Part shown: in pieces, positions 16,862 to 24,490 of the stretch
Position numbering within the stretch: position 1 is the first letter of the stretch
Layout: each line of letters opens with the position of its first letter
Origin: Mageeibacillus sp.
Lineage (GTDB): Bacteria; Bacillota; Clostridia; Saccharofermentanales; Saccharofermentanaceae
Direction: 5' to 3'
Length of the DNA: 64,000 nucleotides
NCBI GenBank assembly: GCA_022484595.1
Contig: JAKVLB010000003.1
Location: 1-64,000 of the forward strand
Made by a program: the position numbers and the translations under genes
Notes under the pieces: model-generated
What the model saw: the letters and a program-made list of their open reading frames with translations, nothing else
Told to the model about the DNA's origin: nothing
Databases searched by the model: none

Positions 16862-17857
16862 ATGAAGAGAACTATGAAGAGAATGATTGCATTAATGCTG
16901 GCGTTTGCCATGAGTGCGGGGCTTTTCGCCGCCTGCAGCGCAGAAAACACAGTCAGCGATGACGGGAAAATCAGCGTTGTCGCTACTATTTTCCCGGAAT
17001 ACGACTGGGCATCAAACATTATCGGCGATTTGAAGAACAACTACGATCTGACACTTCTTCTGGACAACGGCGTTGATCTGCACAGCTATCAGCCTACAAC
17101 CGAAGACATCATGAAAATCTCAACATGTGACCTGTTTATCTATGTCGGAGGCGAGTCTGACGCCTGGGTCAGCGACGCGCTGACAGAAGCTGTTAACAAG
17201 GACATGAAAGTCATAAACCTTATGGACGTGCTCGGCTCATCGGTTCAGGAAGAAAAAATTGTGCCCGGTATGCAGGAGGAAACCGAAGATTCCGAAGAAT
17301 CACAAGAGACTAACGACATTGAATATGATGAACATGTCTGGCTTTCGCTTCGCAACGCATCAGTAATCTGTGGGGCAATCAAAGACGCGCTTTGTGCCGT
17401 TGATCCGGCAAACGCAGATGTCTACGGCAGCAACTGCGACAGCTACAGGGGCAAACTCGAAGATCTCGATTCAAGATATGCTGAATCAATTTCAGCCGAC
17501 AAATTTGATACCCTTGTTTTCGCAGACAGATTCCCGTTCAGATACCTGACTGACGACTACAATATCAAATACTATGCAGCTTTTGTAGGGTGTTCAGCGG
17601 AGACTGAAGCGGATTTTGCTACGGTTATTTTTCTCGCCGGCAAAATAGACGAGCTCGGACTGGGCTGTATAATGACAATCGACAATTCAGACGGGAAAAT
17701 CGCACAGACAGTTTCCGAGAACGCCGGGACAAAGAACCTTAAAATACTGACTCTTGATTCGATGCAGTCGACAACATCAGAAGATATAAGCTCGGGAACG
17801 ACATATCTGTCGATAATGGAATCTAACCTTGCTGTGCTGAATGAGGCTCTGAATTAG
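16862..17857 (+). CDS. Metal ABC transporter substrate-binding lipoprotein (ZnuA/PsaA family)
   Basis: This 331-residue lipoprotein has the lipobox LFAAC (Cys near residue 25). It follows the cluster 9 metal-binding fold: VVATIFPEYDWASNI at the start, the first ligand in VDLHSYQPT, a second in YDEHVWLSLRNA, and VFADRFPFRYLTDDY where most relatives have a histidine in FxHxAF. The usual His-rich loop is replaced by an acidic one (residues about 135-155, Glu/Asp/Ser-rich). Zn or Mn is likely but not certain. No permease or ATPase lies next to it, so it must work with transporter parts elsewhere. Confidence 0.85.
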   Translation: MKRTMKRMIALMLAFAMSAGLFAACSAENTVSDDGKISVVATIFPEYDWASNIIGDLKNNYDLTLLLDNGVDLHSYQPTTEDIMKISTCDLFIYVGGESDAWVSDALTEAVNKDMKVINLMDVLGSSVQEEKIVPGMQEETEDSEESQETNDIEYDEHVWLSLRNASVICGAIKDALCAVDPANADVYGSNCDSYRGKLEDLDSRYAESISADKFDTLVFADRFPFRYLTDDYNIKYYAAFVGCSAETEADFATVIFLAGKIDELGLGCIMTIDNSDGKIAQTVSENAGTKNLKILTLDSMQSTTSEDISSGTTYLSIMESNLAVLNEALN

Positions 17858-17891
17858 ACATCGTTGACATAAAGGCTGATATAAACAAAAG

Positions 17892-17921
17892 AAAAACCCC
17901 GGGCAGATGCTCGGGGTTTTT
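17892..17921. terminator. Bidirectional intrinsic terminator
   Basis: AAAAACCCCG and CGGGGTTTTT arms with a short GC loop provide a T-run on both strands. It can end the metal-binding lipoprotein gene on the plus strand and the tRNA cluster on the minus strand. Confidence 0.85.
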
Positions 17922-17996
17922 GGTGCCCAGAACCGGAATCGAACCAGTGACACGGGGATTTTCAGTCCCCTGCTCTACCGACTGAGCTATCTGGGC
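17921..17996 (-). tRNA. tRNA-Phe (GAA)
   Basis: This is a 76-base cloverleaf with encoded CCA. The acceptor is GCCCAGA/TCTGGGC and the anticodon loop CTGAAAA has anticodon GAA; the T-loop is GGTTCGATTCC. It is the last gene of a Val-Asp-Phe cluster. Confidence 0.97.
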
Positions 17997-18030
17997 AAAA
18001 AATTGACCGGATCCCGGAAGACCCGGTCAA
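17997..18030 (-). terminator. Terminator-like hairpin between tRNA-Asp and tRNA-Phe
   Basis: The minus strand reads TTGACCGG and CCGGTCAA arms followed by TTTTTT, directly before tRNA-Phe. It looks like a terminator inside the tRNA cluster. A processing hairpin is the alternative. Confidence 0.55.
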
Positions 18031-18035
18031 TAAAT

Positions 18036-18113
18036 TGGCGACGCAGAAGGGGCTCGAACCCTCGACCTCCAGCGTGACAGGCTGGCATTCTAACCAGGCT
18101 GAACTACTGCGCC
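18036..18113 (-). tRNA. tRNA-Asp (GTC)
   Basis: This is a 78-base cloverleaf with encoded CCA. Acceptor GGCGCAG pairs with CTGCGTC (one G-U), and the anticodon arm CCAGCCTGTCACGCTGG shows anticodon GTC. It is the likely ligand of the aspS T-box in this window. Confidence 0.97.
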
Positions 18114-18118
18114 GTCTA

Positions 18119-18194
18119 TGGTGGAAACTACAGGGCTCGAACCTGTGACCCTCTGCTTGTAAGGCAGATGCTCTCCCAGCTGAGCTAAGCTTCC
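18119..18194 (-). tRNA. tRNA-Val (TAC)
   Basis: This is a 76-base cloverleaf with encoded CCA. Acceptor GGAAGCT pairs with AGTTTCC (one G-U), and the anticodon arm CTGCCTTACAAGCAG shows anticodon TAC. It is first in the cluster after a consensus promoter. Confidence 0.97.
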
Positions 18195-18223
18195 GTCACG
18201 TCACTCTCATCAAGTGCGTAGCA

Positions 18224-18253
18224 ATTATAAAACAAACAATTAGGATATGTCAA
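18224..18253 (-). promoter_or_regulatory. Consensus promoter of the tRNA cluster
   Basis: Minus strand TTGACA (18253-18248), 18-base spacer, TATAAT (18229-18224). Both hexamers are perfect consensus, as expected for strong tRNA transcription. It lies just after the stop of the preceding protein gene. Confidence 0.9.
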
Positions 18254-18281
18254 CCCTATTTCGAAATAATTTCACCACATA

Positions 18282-18752
18282 TCAGTTTCTGCTGTAATAC
18301 AGGTAAATATATGCGTTTCCATCGCTTTCCTGGTCGATGATATAGACCACATTCTGCTTATCCTTGCTGTTCAGCGTAGAACCGGCGAGCCAGATAATGG
18401 CTCCGTCAGCAGGATCAGGTTTGACAGTCACATCTGACAGTACCGATTGCTCGTATGTGCTGTATTCATCGGAAGTGAGAAAACCGCCCTCTACTCCGTA
18501 CGCAACAGTGATTTTGTACATATACTGTTCCCAGTAGTTATCATTGACTCTCAGCTTTGCCTCATATGAGACGCGATAAAACAAGCTGCCGTGTTTCTCC
18601 ATCGAAACAACGGTGAGATTATCATCTCCGGCTATGTCAATCAGATTTGTCCTGTTCAGAATAAAATCATTGCGGTCATAGATAAAACCGCCGATCATTG
18701 CCAGAACAAGCACCACTGTCACAATAACAAGTATCTTCTCTTTAAGGGTCAT
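18282..18752 (-). CDS. Hypothetical membrane-anchored protein
   Basis: This 156-residue protein has one N-terminal helix (about residues 7-25, ILVIVTVVLVLAMIGGFIY) and an extracellular part rich in Tyr, Asp and Val. The motif RVSYEAKLRVNDNYWEQYMYKI suggests a small beta-rich domain; there are no cysteines or catalytic motifs. The ATG overlaps the tatD stop by four bases (ATGA), so it belongs to the metG-tatD operon. I do not recognise the family. Confidence 0.75.
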   Translation of the reverse strand: MTLKEKILVIVTVVLVLAMIGGFIYDRNDFILNRTNLIDIAGDDNLTVVSMEKHGSLFYRVSYEAKLRVNDNYWEQYMYKITVAYGVEGGFLTSDEYSTYEQSVLSDVTVKPDPADGAIIWLAGSTLNSKDKQNVVYIIDQESDGNAYIYLYYSRN

Positions 18753-19603
18753 TTTGCCTCCTCAATCTCATATAAGCGGTTCGCATTCTCGTAAGTTATT
18801 CTCGCTATCTCTTCCGTCGCAACATCAAGTATCTGCGCGATTGTACGTGCCACAAACGGCACAAAGCACGGCTCATTGGCAATCCCTCTGTTTGGCTCCG
18901 GCGTAAGATACGGACTGTCTGTCTCAATAACAATTCTTTCTACCGGAACGCTTCGCACCAGTTCGGGAGTCTTTCTGTTGTTCTTGAAAGTAACAGGACC
19001 GTCAATACCTATATAAAAGCCCATCTTAACCATCTCACTCGCGGATTCAGCAGACATTGTACAGCAATGGCACACGCCCGGTGTTTTTCTCAGTCTGCCT
19101 TCCTTATAGAACCGCTTCAGAATGTCAAGACAGTCCTTTGTAGCTTCCCTCGCGTGAATGATAACGGGTATATCGGCATCAAAAGCCAGTTCTAGCTGCT
19201 TTACAAAAACCTCTTTCTGACAATCCTTCGGTGACAGATTGTAAAAGTAATCCAGACCAATCTCACCGAGAGCCTTTATACGCAGATTATTGCGGTCAGA
19301 CAGACATCTGCTCAGGTATTTCTCTGTATTGTCGCCGTAGCTTTCCGATTCATGAGGATGAACGCCTACCGAGCAGAAGAGCTCAACACCCGAAAAAGCG
19401 TTATATTCGCGGCAGATGTCGATTGCCCTTGCACTGGTACATTCGCAATCGGCAGGAACAAGAACGCGCCTGACCCCGGCCTTTGCCGCCCTCGCCAGAA
19501 TATCTTCCGTTGACTCGTTCTCTTCGGCATACCTGTCATCATAAAGATGTGCATGTGTGTCGAAAAAAATCTCATTTCCTTCGTAATATTCAGGGATTCT
19601 CAC
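18749..19603 (-). CDS. tatD: TatD family metal-dependent deoxyribonuclease
   Basis: This 284-residue TIM-barrel hydrolase has the metal-binding DTHAHL near the start, GEIGLDYF, PVIIHAREA, VCHCCT and the terminal IVIETDSPYLTPEP. TatD/YcfH proteins are two-metal nucleases that act in DNA repair and quality control. The gene overlaps metG by four bases. The metG-tatD pair is conserved in many Firmicutes. Confidence 0.95.
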   Translation of the reverse strand: MRIPEYYEGNEIFFDTHAHLYDDRYAEENESTEDILARAAKAGVRRVLVPADCECTSARAIDICREYNAFSGVELFCSVGVHPHESESYGDNTEKYLSRCLSDRNNLRIKALGEIGLDYFYNLSPKDCQKEVFVKQLELAFDADIPVIIHAREATKDCLDILKRFYKEGRLRKTPGVCHCCTMSAESASEMVKMGFYIGIDGPVTFKNNRKTPELVRSVPVERIVIETDSPYLTPEPNRGIANEPCFVPFVARTIAQILDVATEEIARITYENANRLYEIEEAK

Positions 19604-21552
19604 GAGACGTCGGCTCCGGCCCTGATTGAATCGTCAAATTCTATAACACGGTATCTGTCACCGTCTCTCACTGACAGAATCATTCCGTTGCTGTCGTAGC
19701 CCATCATCTTCCGCGGTTCAAGATTTACAATCATTGCAAGAGTCTTTCCTACAAGCTCTTCCGGCTTGTAATACCGGGCGATTCCCGACAAAACCTGTCG
19801 TTCGCCGAAGCCATCGTTGACTTTGAACAGAAGCAGTTTGTCGGATTTCTTGACTTTCTCGCAAGAAATTACCTTCACCGCACGGACATCCAGCGCCGCG
19901 AAATTATCGAACTTTGTAATAGGCTTAAGAGGCTCGGCCGGTGCATCCTCCTCAGGTGTGCAAGGAATCATGGCATCAAGCTCCTCCAGTTCCTTGGCAA
20001 CGTCTATACGCGGGAAAAGAACAGGACCCTTGACTACGGTCACATTTGCGGCAAGCATTCCTACCTTGTCAGCCATAAACCATGTTGTATTCTCATCACA
20101 GGCACCGATCTGCTCATAAATAAGCTTCGCGGTAGCAGGCATAACGGGTGACAGAAGAATTGTGACACGCCTGATGACGTCAAGAAGATTATATAGAACC
20201 GTTGCCAGGCGGGTCTTGTGAGCCTCGTCCTTGGCAAGCGCCCATGGCTCGTTCTCATCAATGTACTTGTTGGCGCGGGCAATTGCACGGAAGATTCTCT
20301 CAAGCGCATCCGAGAAATGCATAGTCTCATAGCTGTCCGAAACAAACTGTGTCAGACCTGACAGCATCGAGAGAAGCTCGTCATCCGACGTGCCGTGTTC
20401 ACGCTCTTCCGGAAGAGTACCATCAAAATACTTTATTGCCATCGCTACGGTTCTGGACACAAGATTGCCGAGATCATTTGCCAGATCAGAATTAATCCTG
20501 TTAAACATCTGCTCATTTGAATACGGAGCATCGGCACCGAACGGCATCTCGCGGAGGAGATGATAGCGGAGAGCATCAGCACCGTAACGCTGGCAGAGCA
20601 TAAACGGGTCAATAACGTTTCCTTTGGACTTGCTCATCTTTCCGCCTGATGCGCCGAAAGTAATCCAGCCGTGTCCGTAAATCTTCTTTGGAAGCGGTTC
20701 ACCCAGAGCCATAAGGATTGCAGGCCAGATAAGCGAATGGAATCTTACAATCTCCTTTGCCATTACATGCATATCGGCAGGCCAGAACTTGTCATAATCG
20801 TCGTATGTATCGTTCATGTAGCCCAGTGCCGAGATATAATTCGTCAGCGCATCAAGCCAGACATATACAATATGCTTGTCATCAAAAGTTACGGGGATTC
20901 CCCACTTGAAGCTCGTTCTGGAGACGCAGAGATCCTGAAGTCCCGGATCGATAAAATTGTTGACCATCTCGTTTACCCTGGACTTCGGGTTAAGAAAATT
21001 GCGATTCTCATCAAGAAGAAGCTCGCGAAGCTGCGGCGCGAACTGCGAGAGTCTGAAGAAATACGCCTCTTCAGAAGCATCCTGAACTTCACGACCGCAG
21101 TCCGGGCACTTGCCGTCGACCAGCTGACTTTCTGTCCAGAAGGATTCGCACGGTGTGCAGTATTTTCCCTTATACTCGCTCTTGTAGATATATCCGTCTT
21201 TATAAAGCTTCTCGAAAATATTCTGAACCGTCTTAACGTGATAATCGTCAGTCGTTCTCACAAATCTGTCATATGTTATTCCGAGCGTATCCCAGAGCTT
21301 CTTGAAATTAGCTACGATACCATCAACATAGGCTTTTGGAGTTACACCCAGCTCCTGTGCCTTCTTCTCAATCTTCTGACCGTGTTCGTCGGTTCCTGTG
21401 AGGAACATTACATCATAGCCCTGCATTCTCTTGGTTCTTGCTATAACGTCGCAGGCAAGTGTCGAATAGCAGTGTCCGATATGCGGATTGCCTGACGGAT
21501 AGTAAATAGGTGTTGTTATATAAAATGTTTTCTTATCGTTAATATCTGCCAT
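19600..21552 (-). CDS. metG: Methionyl-tRNA synthetase
   Basis: The ATG at 21552 (GGAGG five to six bases upstream) gives 650 residues; an in-frame ATG at 21576 lies in the leader. Class I signatures are YPSGNPHIGH and KMSKSKGN. The zinc knuckle region has CTPCESFW and CPDCGREV. A C-terminal EMAP-like tRNA-binding OB domain covers about residues 545-650 (VRAVKVISCEKV...GKTLAMIVNL). It charges initiator and elongator tRNA-Met. It is first in an operon with tatD and a membrane protein, from a promoter overlapping the rsmI stop. Confidence 0.97.
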   Translation of the reverse strand: MADINDKKTFYITTPIYYPSGNPHIGHCYSTLACDVIARTKRMQGYDVMFLTGTDEHGQKIEKKAQELGVTPKAYVDGIVANFKKLWDTLGITYDRFVRTTDDYHVKTVQNIFEKLYKDGYIYKSEYKGKYCTPCESFWTESQLVDGKCPDCGREVQDASEEAYFFRLSQFAPQLRELLLDENRNFLNPKSRVNEMVNNFIDPGLQDLCVSRTSFKWGIPVTFDDKHIVYVWLDALTNYISALGYMNDTYDDYDKFWPADMHVMAKEIVRFHSLIWPAILMALGEPLPKKIYGHGWITFGASGGKMSKSKGNVIDPFMLCQRYGADALRYHLLREMPFGADAPYSNEQMFNRINSDLANDLGNLVSRTVAMAIKYFDGTLPEEREHGTSDDELLSMLSGLTQFVSDSYETMHFSDALERIFRAIARANKYIDENEPWALAKDEAHKTRLATVLYNLLDVIRRVTILLSPVMPATAKLIYEQIGACDENTTWFMADKVGMLAANVTVVKGPVLFPRIDVAKELEELDAMIPCTPEEDAPAEPLKPITKFDNFAALDVRAVKVISCEKVKKSDKLLLFKVNDGFGERQVLSGIARYYKPEELVGKTLAMIVNLEPRKMMGYDSNGMILSVRDGDRYRVIEFDDSIRAGADVS

Positions 21553-21585
21553 GACAGCCTCCAACAGTAAATACATAGTCTGATA

Positions 21586-21614
21586 ATTATAGTTTTTAAG
21601 CCTTCTTATTTCAA
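21586..21614 (-). promoter_or_regulatory. metG promoter
   Basis: Minus strand TTGAAA (21614-21609), 17-base spacer, TATAAT (21591-21586). The -35 box overlaps the rsmI stop codon, so metG can be transcribed separately from rsmI. Confidence 0.75.
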
Positions 21615-22441
21615 GTTAACTCAATTACCCGGTTATACAGTTCCTTTTTGGAAAGTCCGGTAAGTTTTGATGCTACGGCAGCAATATCCTTTGTGGGCAT
21701 ATTCTTTTCTGAAAGAAGTCTTAAAAGCATATCGACATCGAACGGCGCTGCCTTGAGTCCGGCTTCCTTGGACGGCAAAGGTTCAAGACATATTACAAAT
21801 TCTCCGCGCGCCGGATTCTCCAGAAAATATTCTTTAGCCTCGGACACCTTCAGCCTTACAACTTCCTCGTATTTCTTGGTTATCTCACGACAGAATGCTG
21901 CCCTGCTCCCGCCAAAACCCGCTTCTATAAGCTCATCAATGAGTTTGTTCAGGCGATGCGGTGCTTCATATAAAATTATCGTCTCATCGTATTCCTTAAG
22001 CTTCTCAATACGTTTCCGCCTTCTGGAAGCATCCTGCGGGAGGAAAAATTCACAATGACTGTATCGGGTATCAAGTCCTGAAAGAACAAGCGCCGAGAAT
22101 GCCGCGACAGGTCCCGGGATTACAGAGACTTCTATTCCCTCTTCTATCGCAAGCTTCACAAGATCTTCACCCGGGTCGCTTATGGCAGGCATTCCGGCGT
22201 CAGAGACCTGGGCGACGTTAAGGCCGTTCCTCATCATCTCGATAAGCACCGGGCCTTTGGCGGCTTTATTGTGTTCCTGGTAGCAGAATAGTTTGGACTC
22301 AGTAACGCCAATCTGCTTAAGCAGAATTCCTGTTACTCTTGTATCTTCACATGCAATGACGTCGGCGTTCCGAAGCGTCTCAACTGCCCTCGGGGACATA
22401 TCCCCGCAATTTCCGATTGGTGTTCCTACGAGATAAAGCAA
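21611..22441 (-). CDS. rsmI: 16S rRNA 2'-O-methyltransferase RsmI
   Basis: This 276-residue SAM-dependent enzyme methylates the ribose of C1402 in 16S rRNA. The tetrapyrrole-methylase-like fold starts LYLVGTPIGNCGDMSPRA, followed by CEDTRVTGILL, VSDAGMPAISDPGEDLV and VIPGPVAAFSALVLSG. These are the family's diagnostic blocks. The C-terminal part (about residues 230-276) is the small RsmI HTH-like domain. It overlaps the upstream methyltransferase gene by 16 bases. Confidence 0.96.
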   Translation of the reverse strand: MLYLVGTPIGNCGDMSPRAVETLRNADVIACEDTRVTGILLKQIGVTESKLFCYQEHNKAAKGPVLIEMMRNGLNVAQVSDAGMPAISDPGEDLVKLAIEEGIEVSVIPGPVAAFSALVLSGLDTRYSHCEFFLPQDASRRRKRIEKLKEYDETIILYEAPHRLNKLIDELIEAGFGGSRAAFCREITKKYEEVVRLKVSEAKEYFLENPARGEFVICLEPLPSKEAGLKAAPFDVDMLLRLLSEKNMPTKDIAAVASKLTGLSKKELYNRVIELT

Positions 22442-23232
22442 TCTGTGTGTTCCTCCTCGTATATTTTTCGCAAAGCTTCGGTTCTTATAATCCCGCCTTC
22501 TGACGTTCTGCAGTTGAGTACAAGCGGCGGAAGAACTCTGAAATCAGCATTTGGAGCTCCCTTCTTGCCCGCGAGAAGAAAAAGGAAACTGTCTTTGTCT
22601 TCAAGCGAATGTACATTCATAAGCCTTGACGGTGTTATACCGGATTGTCTGAACAGTTCAATGCATTCCGGAAGTCTGTCAGAACTCATGCACATCACGA
22701 CATAGCCGCCAGACGGTCTCACCCTTTTCGCTGCCTGGCCGATAAAGTCTTCGAGAGTGCCCTCTTCATTGAATCTCGCCATCAGCTTTTCTTTGGATTT
22801 AACGTCCGTGTCTGTCTTCGTGCCCCTTGAAGAGCTGAAGAACGGCGGATTCATGAACACTACATCATAACTTATACCTTTAACTTCATCAGGAAGCTGT
22901 CTGATGTCAGCATTGAACGCGCGCACACGAATGCCGGCGTTATTGACTTCAATATTCTTCTTCAAAATTCCGAACGGCTTCGGCATCAGCTCAACGCAAT
23001 CAATTGCGACACCCTGAAGCCTTGCCGCCGTAAGCATCGCACATGACCCTATTCCGCTTCCAAGTTCAAGCATTCTTGTATCTGACTGTCGGGACCGCCT
23101 CACAAAAGAAGCAGCAAACCATGCGAGCAGGACGCTCGCTGTGCCAAGCTTGAACCCTTTGTCTTCCTGATACAATTTGAATCCCGATCGGCCCAAATCA
23201 TCAAGCTTAAGTTTGTCATCAAAATCATTCAT
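22426..23232 (-). CDS. TrmN6-like tRNA1(Val) adenine-N6 methyltransferase
   Basis: The start at 23232 gives 268 residues and the family N-terminus LDDLGRSGFKLYQEDKGFKLG. Upstream in-frame ATGs lie inside the ferredoxin gene and its terminator. The SAM site is LELGSGIGSCAMLTA and the amino-methyltransferase motif is MNPPFF (NPPF). Relatives methylate A37 of tRNA-Val or, in fused forms, glutamine. The -10 box TATAAT ends six bases before the ATG and there is no Shine-Dalgarno sequence, so the mRNA is probably leaderless. It is followed by rsmI, a usual pairing in Firmicutes. Confidence 0.88.
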   Translation of the reverse strand: MNDFDDKLKLDDLGRSGFKLYQEDKGFKLGTASVLLAWFAASFVRRSRQSDTRMLELGSGIGSCAMLTAARLQGVAIDCVELMPKPFGILKKNIEVNNAGIRVRAFNADIRQLPDEVKGISYDVVFMNPPFFSSSRGTKTDTDVKSKEKLMARFNEEGTLEDFIGQAAKRVRPSGGYVVMCMSSDRLPECIELFRQSGITPSRLMNVHSLEDKDSFLFLLAGKKGAPNADFRVLPPLVLNCRTSEGGIIRTEALRKIYEEEHTDCFIS

Positions 23233-23238
23233 TACGTG

Positions 23239-23247
23239 ATTATAGCA
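23239..23247 (-). promoter_or_regulatory. Extended -10 promoter with leaderless start
   Basis: The minus strand reads TGCTATAAT (23247-23239), then six bases, then the ATG at 23232. The transcript would begin at or next to the A of the start codon. Confidence 0.65.
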
Positions 23248-23254
23248 CAATACC

Positions 23255-23291
23255 TGAATAACAAAGGCCGTTCCGAAACGGGAACGGCCTT
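23255..23291 (-). terminator. Intrinsic terminator after ferredoxin
   Basis: AAGGCCGTTCC and GGAACGGCCTT form an 11-bp stem on the minus strand, followed by the imperfect T-run TGTTATT. It lies 27 bases past the ferredoxin stop. Confidence 0.85.
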
Positions 23292-23317
23292 CTTCAATCT
23301 CTTGATTAATCTTACGA

Positions 23318-23488
23318 TCAGCCCTCGGAGATAGCACCTGCAGGGCATGTTGCTTCACAAGCGCCGCATGATACGCAAACATCTGCATCAATGTTGTACT
23401 GAGTGTCTCCCTGGGAAATAGCACCTACGGGGCATCCGTCAGCACAAGAACCACAAGAAAGGCAAGCATCTGAAATTACATAAGCCAT
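23318..23488 (-). CDS. 2[4Fe-4S] ferredoxin
   Basis: This 56-residue protein begins MAYVISDAC and has two clostridial cluster motifs, CLSCGSCADGCP and CVSCGACEATCP, in the classic near-symmetric repeat. It is a small cytoplasmic electron carrier for enzymes such as pyruvate:ferredoxin oxidoreductase or hydrogenase. The ribosome site AGGAGG is very strong and the gene stands alone between a promoter and a terminator, which suggests high expression. Confidence 0.97.
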   Translation of the reverse strand: MAYVISDACLSCGSCADGCPVGAISQGDTQYNIDADVCVSCGACEATCPAGAISEG

Positions 23489-23534
23489 ATATAATTACCT
23501 CCTATTTTGATAACTAATTATCTCTCAATAAATC

Positions 23535-23564
23535 ATATAAGACAAGTAAAAAACGTTCCGTCAA
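23535..23564 (-). promoter_or_regulatory. Candidate ferredoxin promoter
   Basis: Minus strand TTGACG (23564-23559), 18-base spacer, TTATAT (23540-23535). A second pair, TTGTCT-N17-GATAAT, lies slightly downstream; either could be used. Confidence 0.5.
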
Positions 23565-23590
23565 ATTTCTGTTTATCTCCTCAGGGATGT

Positions 23591-24490
23591 TCAGTCGTTA
23601 ACGTTATCGTCAACATCATCGTCACCCGCGGACTCACGGTATCCGCCCTTTCCGGGACAATTGGCGCATCCGCCCTTAAGTTCTGCGTTGAGCGGTTCAA
23701 GTTCCGCCCACGGGAATCTCTCAAGCTCGGTTGATGTCTCGGTGACAAATCTTACACTGACTGTCTCTTCTATATAGTTGACGTCATTTACAGTCCCGAC
23801 TCCGTTTGGAGTACGGATTCTCTTTCCGGGTTCCGGCAGACGGCTGTGAGCGTCGTCATAGGCCTCTTTCTCAAATTGCAGACAGCACATAAGTCTGCCG
23901 CAGGCACCGTTAAGTTTTCCGGGATTGAGAGACAGACCCTGTGAACGTGCGAGTTTAAGGTTTACAGGGGCAAAATGATCCAGAAAAGTGCAGCAGCAGA
24001 GTTCACGCCCGCAGATTCCGATACCTCCGACGAGCTTTGCCTGGTCGCGTGAACCAATCTGACGCAGTTCGATTCTCGTGTGGAATGCATACGCCAGGTC
24101 CTTGACCAGCTCTCTGAAATCCACTCTTCCTTCGGCTGTAAAGAAGAAAATCACCTTATGTCCGTCGAAAGAATAAGTGCAGTCGACAAGATTCATCTCA
24201 AGATCCCTTCTGGCAATAAGTTCTCTGCACTTTACCATTGCTTCCTTCTCTTTGGCGCATTTCTCGTCATATATTCTCAGATCATCTTCGCTTGCAATCG
24301 ATTTTATCGGAATCAGTTCTTCGTCTTTTGACGGTTCGTATTCATAAGGTTCCTCGCAGACATGAGCCAGATCCAGACCCATGTTTGTCTCAACCATAAC
24401 GCTGTCCCCTATGTTAAGGGACATACCGTCGCAGGTAAATCTGTATGCTTTTCCCGCATCGCGAAAACGAACATTTACAACTTTTGTCAT
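23591..24490 (-). CDS. ricT: PSP1 domain protein RicT (YaaT)
   Basis: This 299-residue protein has the PSP1 domain with its conserved cysteine blocks GGIGICGRELCCC and NGACGRLMCCLQFE. RicT forms a complex with RicA and RicF in Bacillus that carries Fe-S clusters and stimulates RNase Y processing and phosphorelay. The tmk-holB-ricT order is the usual Firmicutes arrangement. The acidic C-terminus (DDDVDDNVND) is unremarkable. The ATG overlaps the holB stop (ATGA). Confidence 0.93.
   Translation of the reverse strand: MTKVVNVRFRDAGKAYRFTCDGMSLNIGDSVMVETNMGLDLAHVCEEPYEYEPSKDEELIPIKSIASEDDLRIYDEKCAKEKEAMVKCRELIARRDLEMNLVDCTYSFDGHKVIFFFTAEGRVDFRELVKDLAYAFHTRIELRQIGSRDQAKLVGGIGICGRELCCCTFLDHFAPVNLKLARSQGLSLNPGKLNGACGRLMCCLQFEKEAYDDAHSRLPEPGKRIRTPNGVGTVNDVNYIEETVSVRFVTETSTELERFPWAELEPLNAELKGGCANCPGKGGYRESAGDDDVDDNVND

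Noticed and set aside
20671-21495. A 274-codon open frame on the plus strand inside metG
   Set aside because: It lies wholly antisense to a clear methionyl-tRNA synthetase, has no ribosome site and no recognisable protein features.
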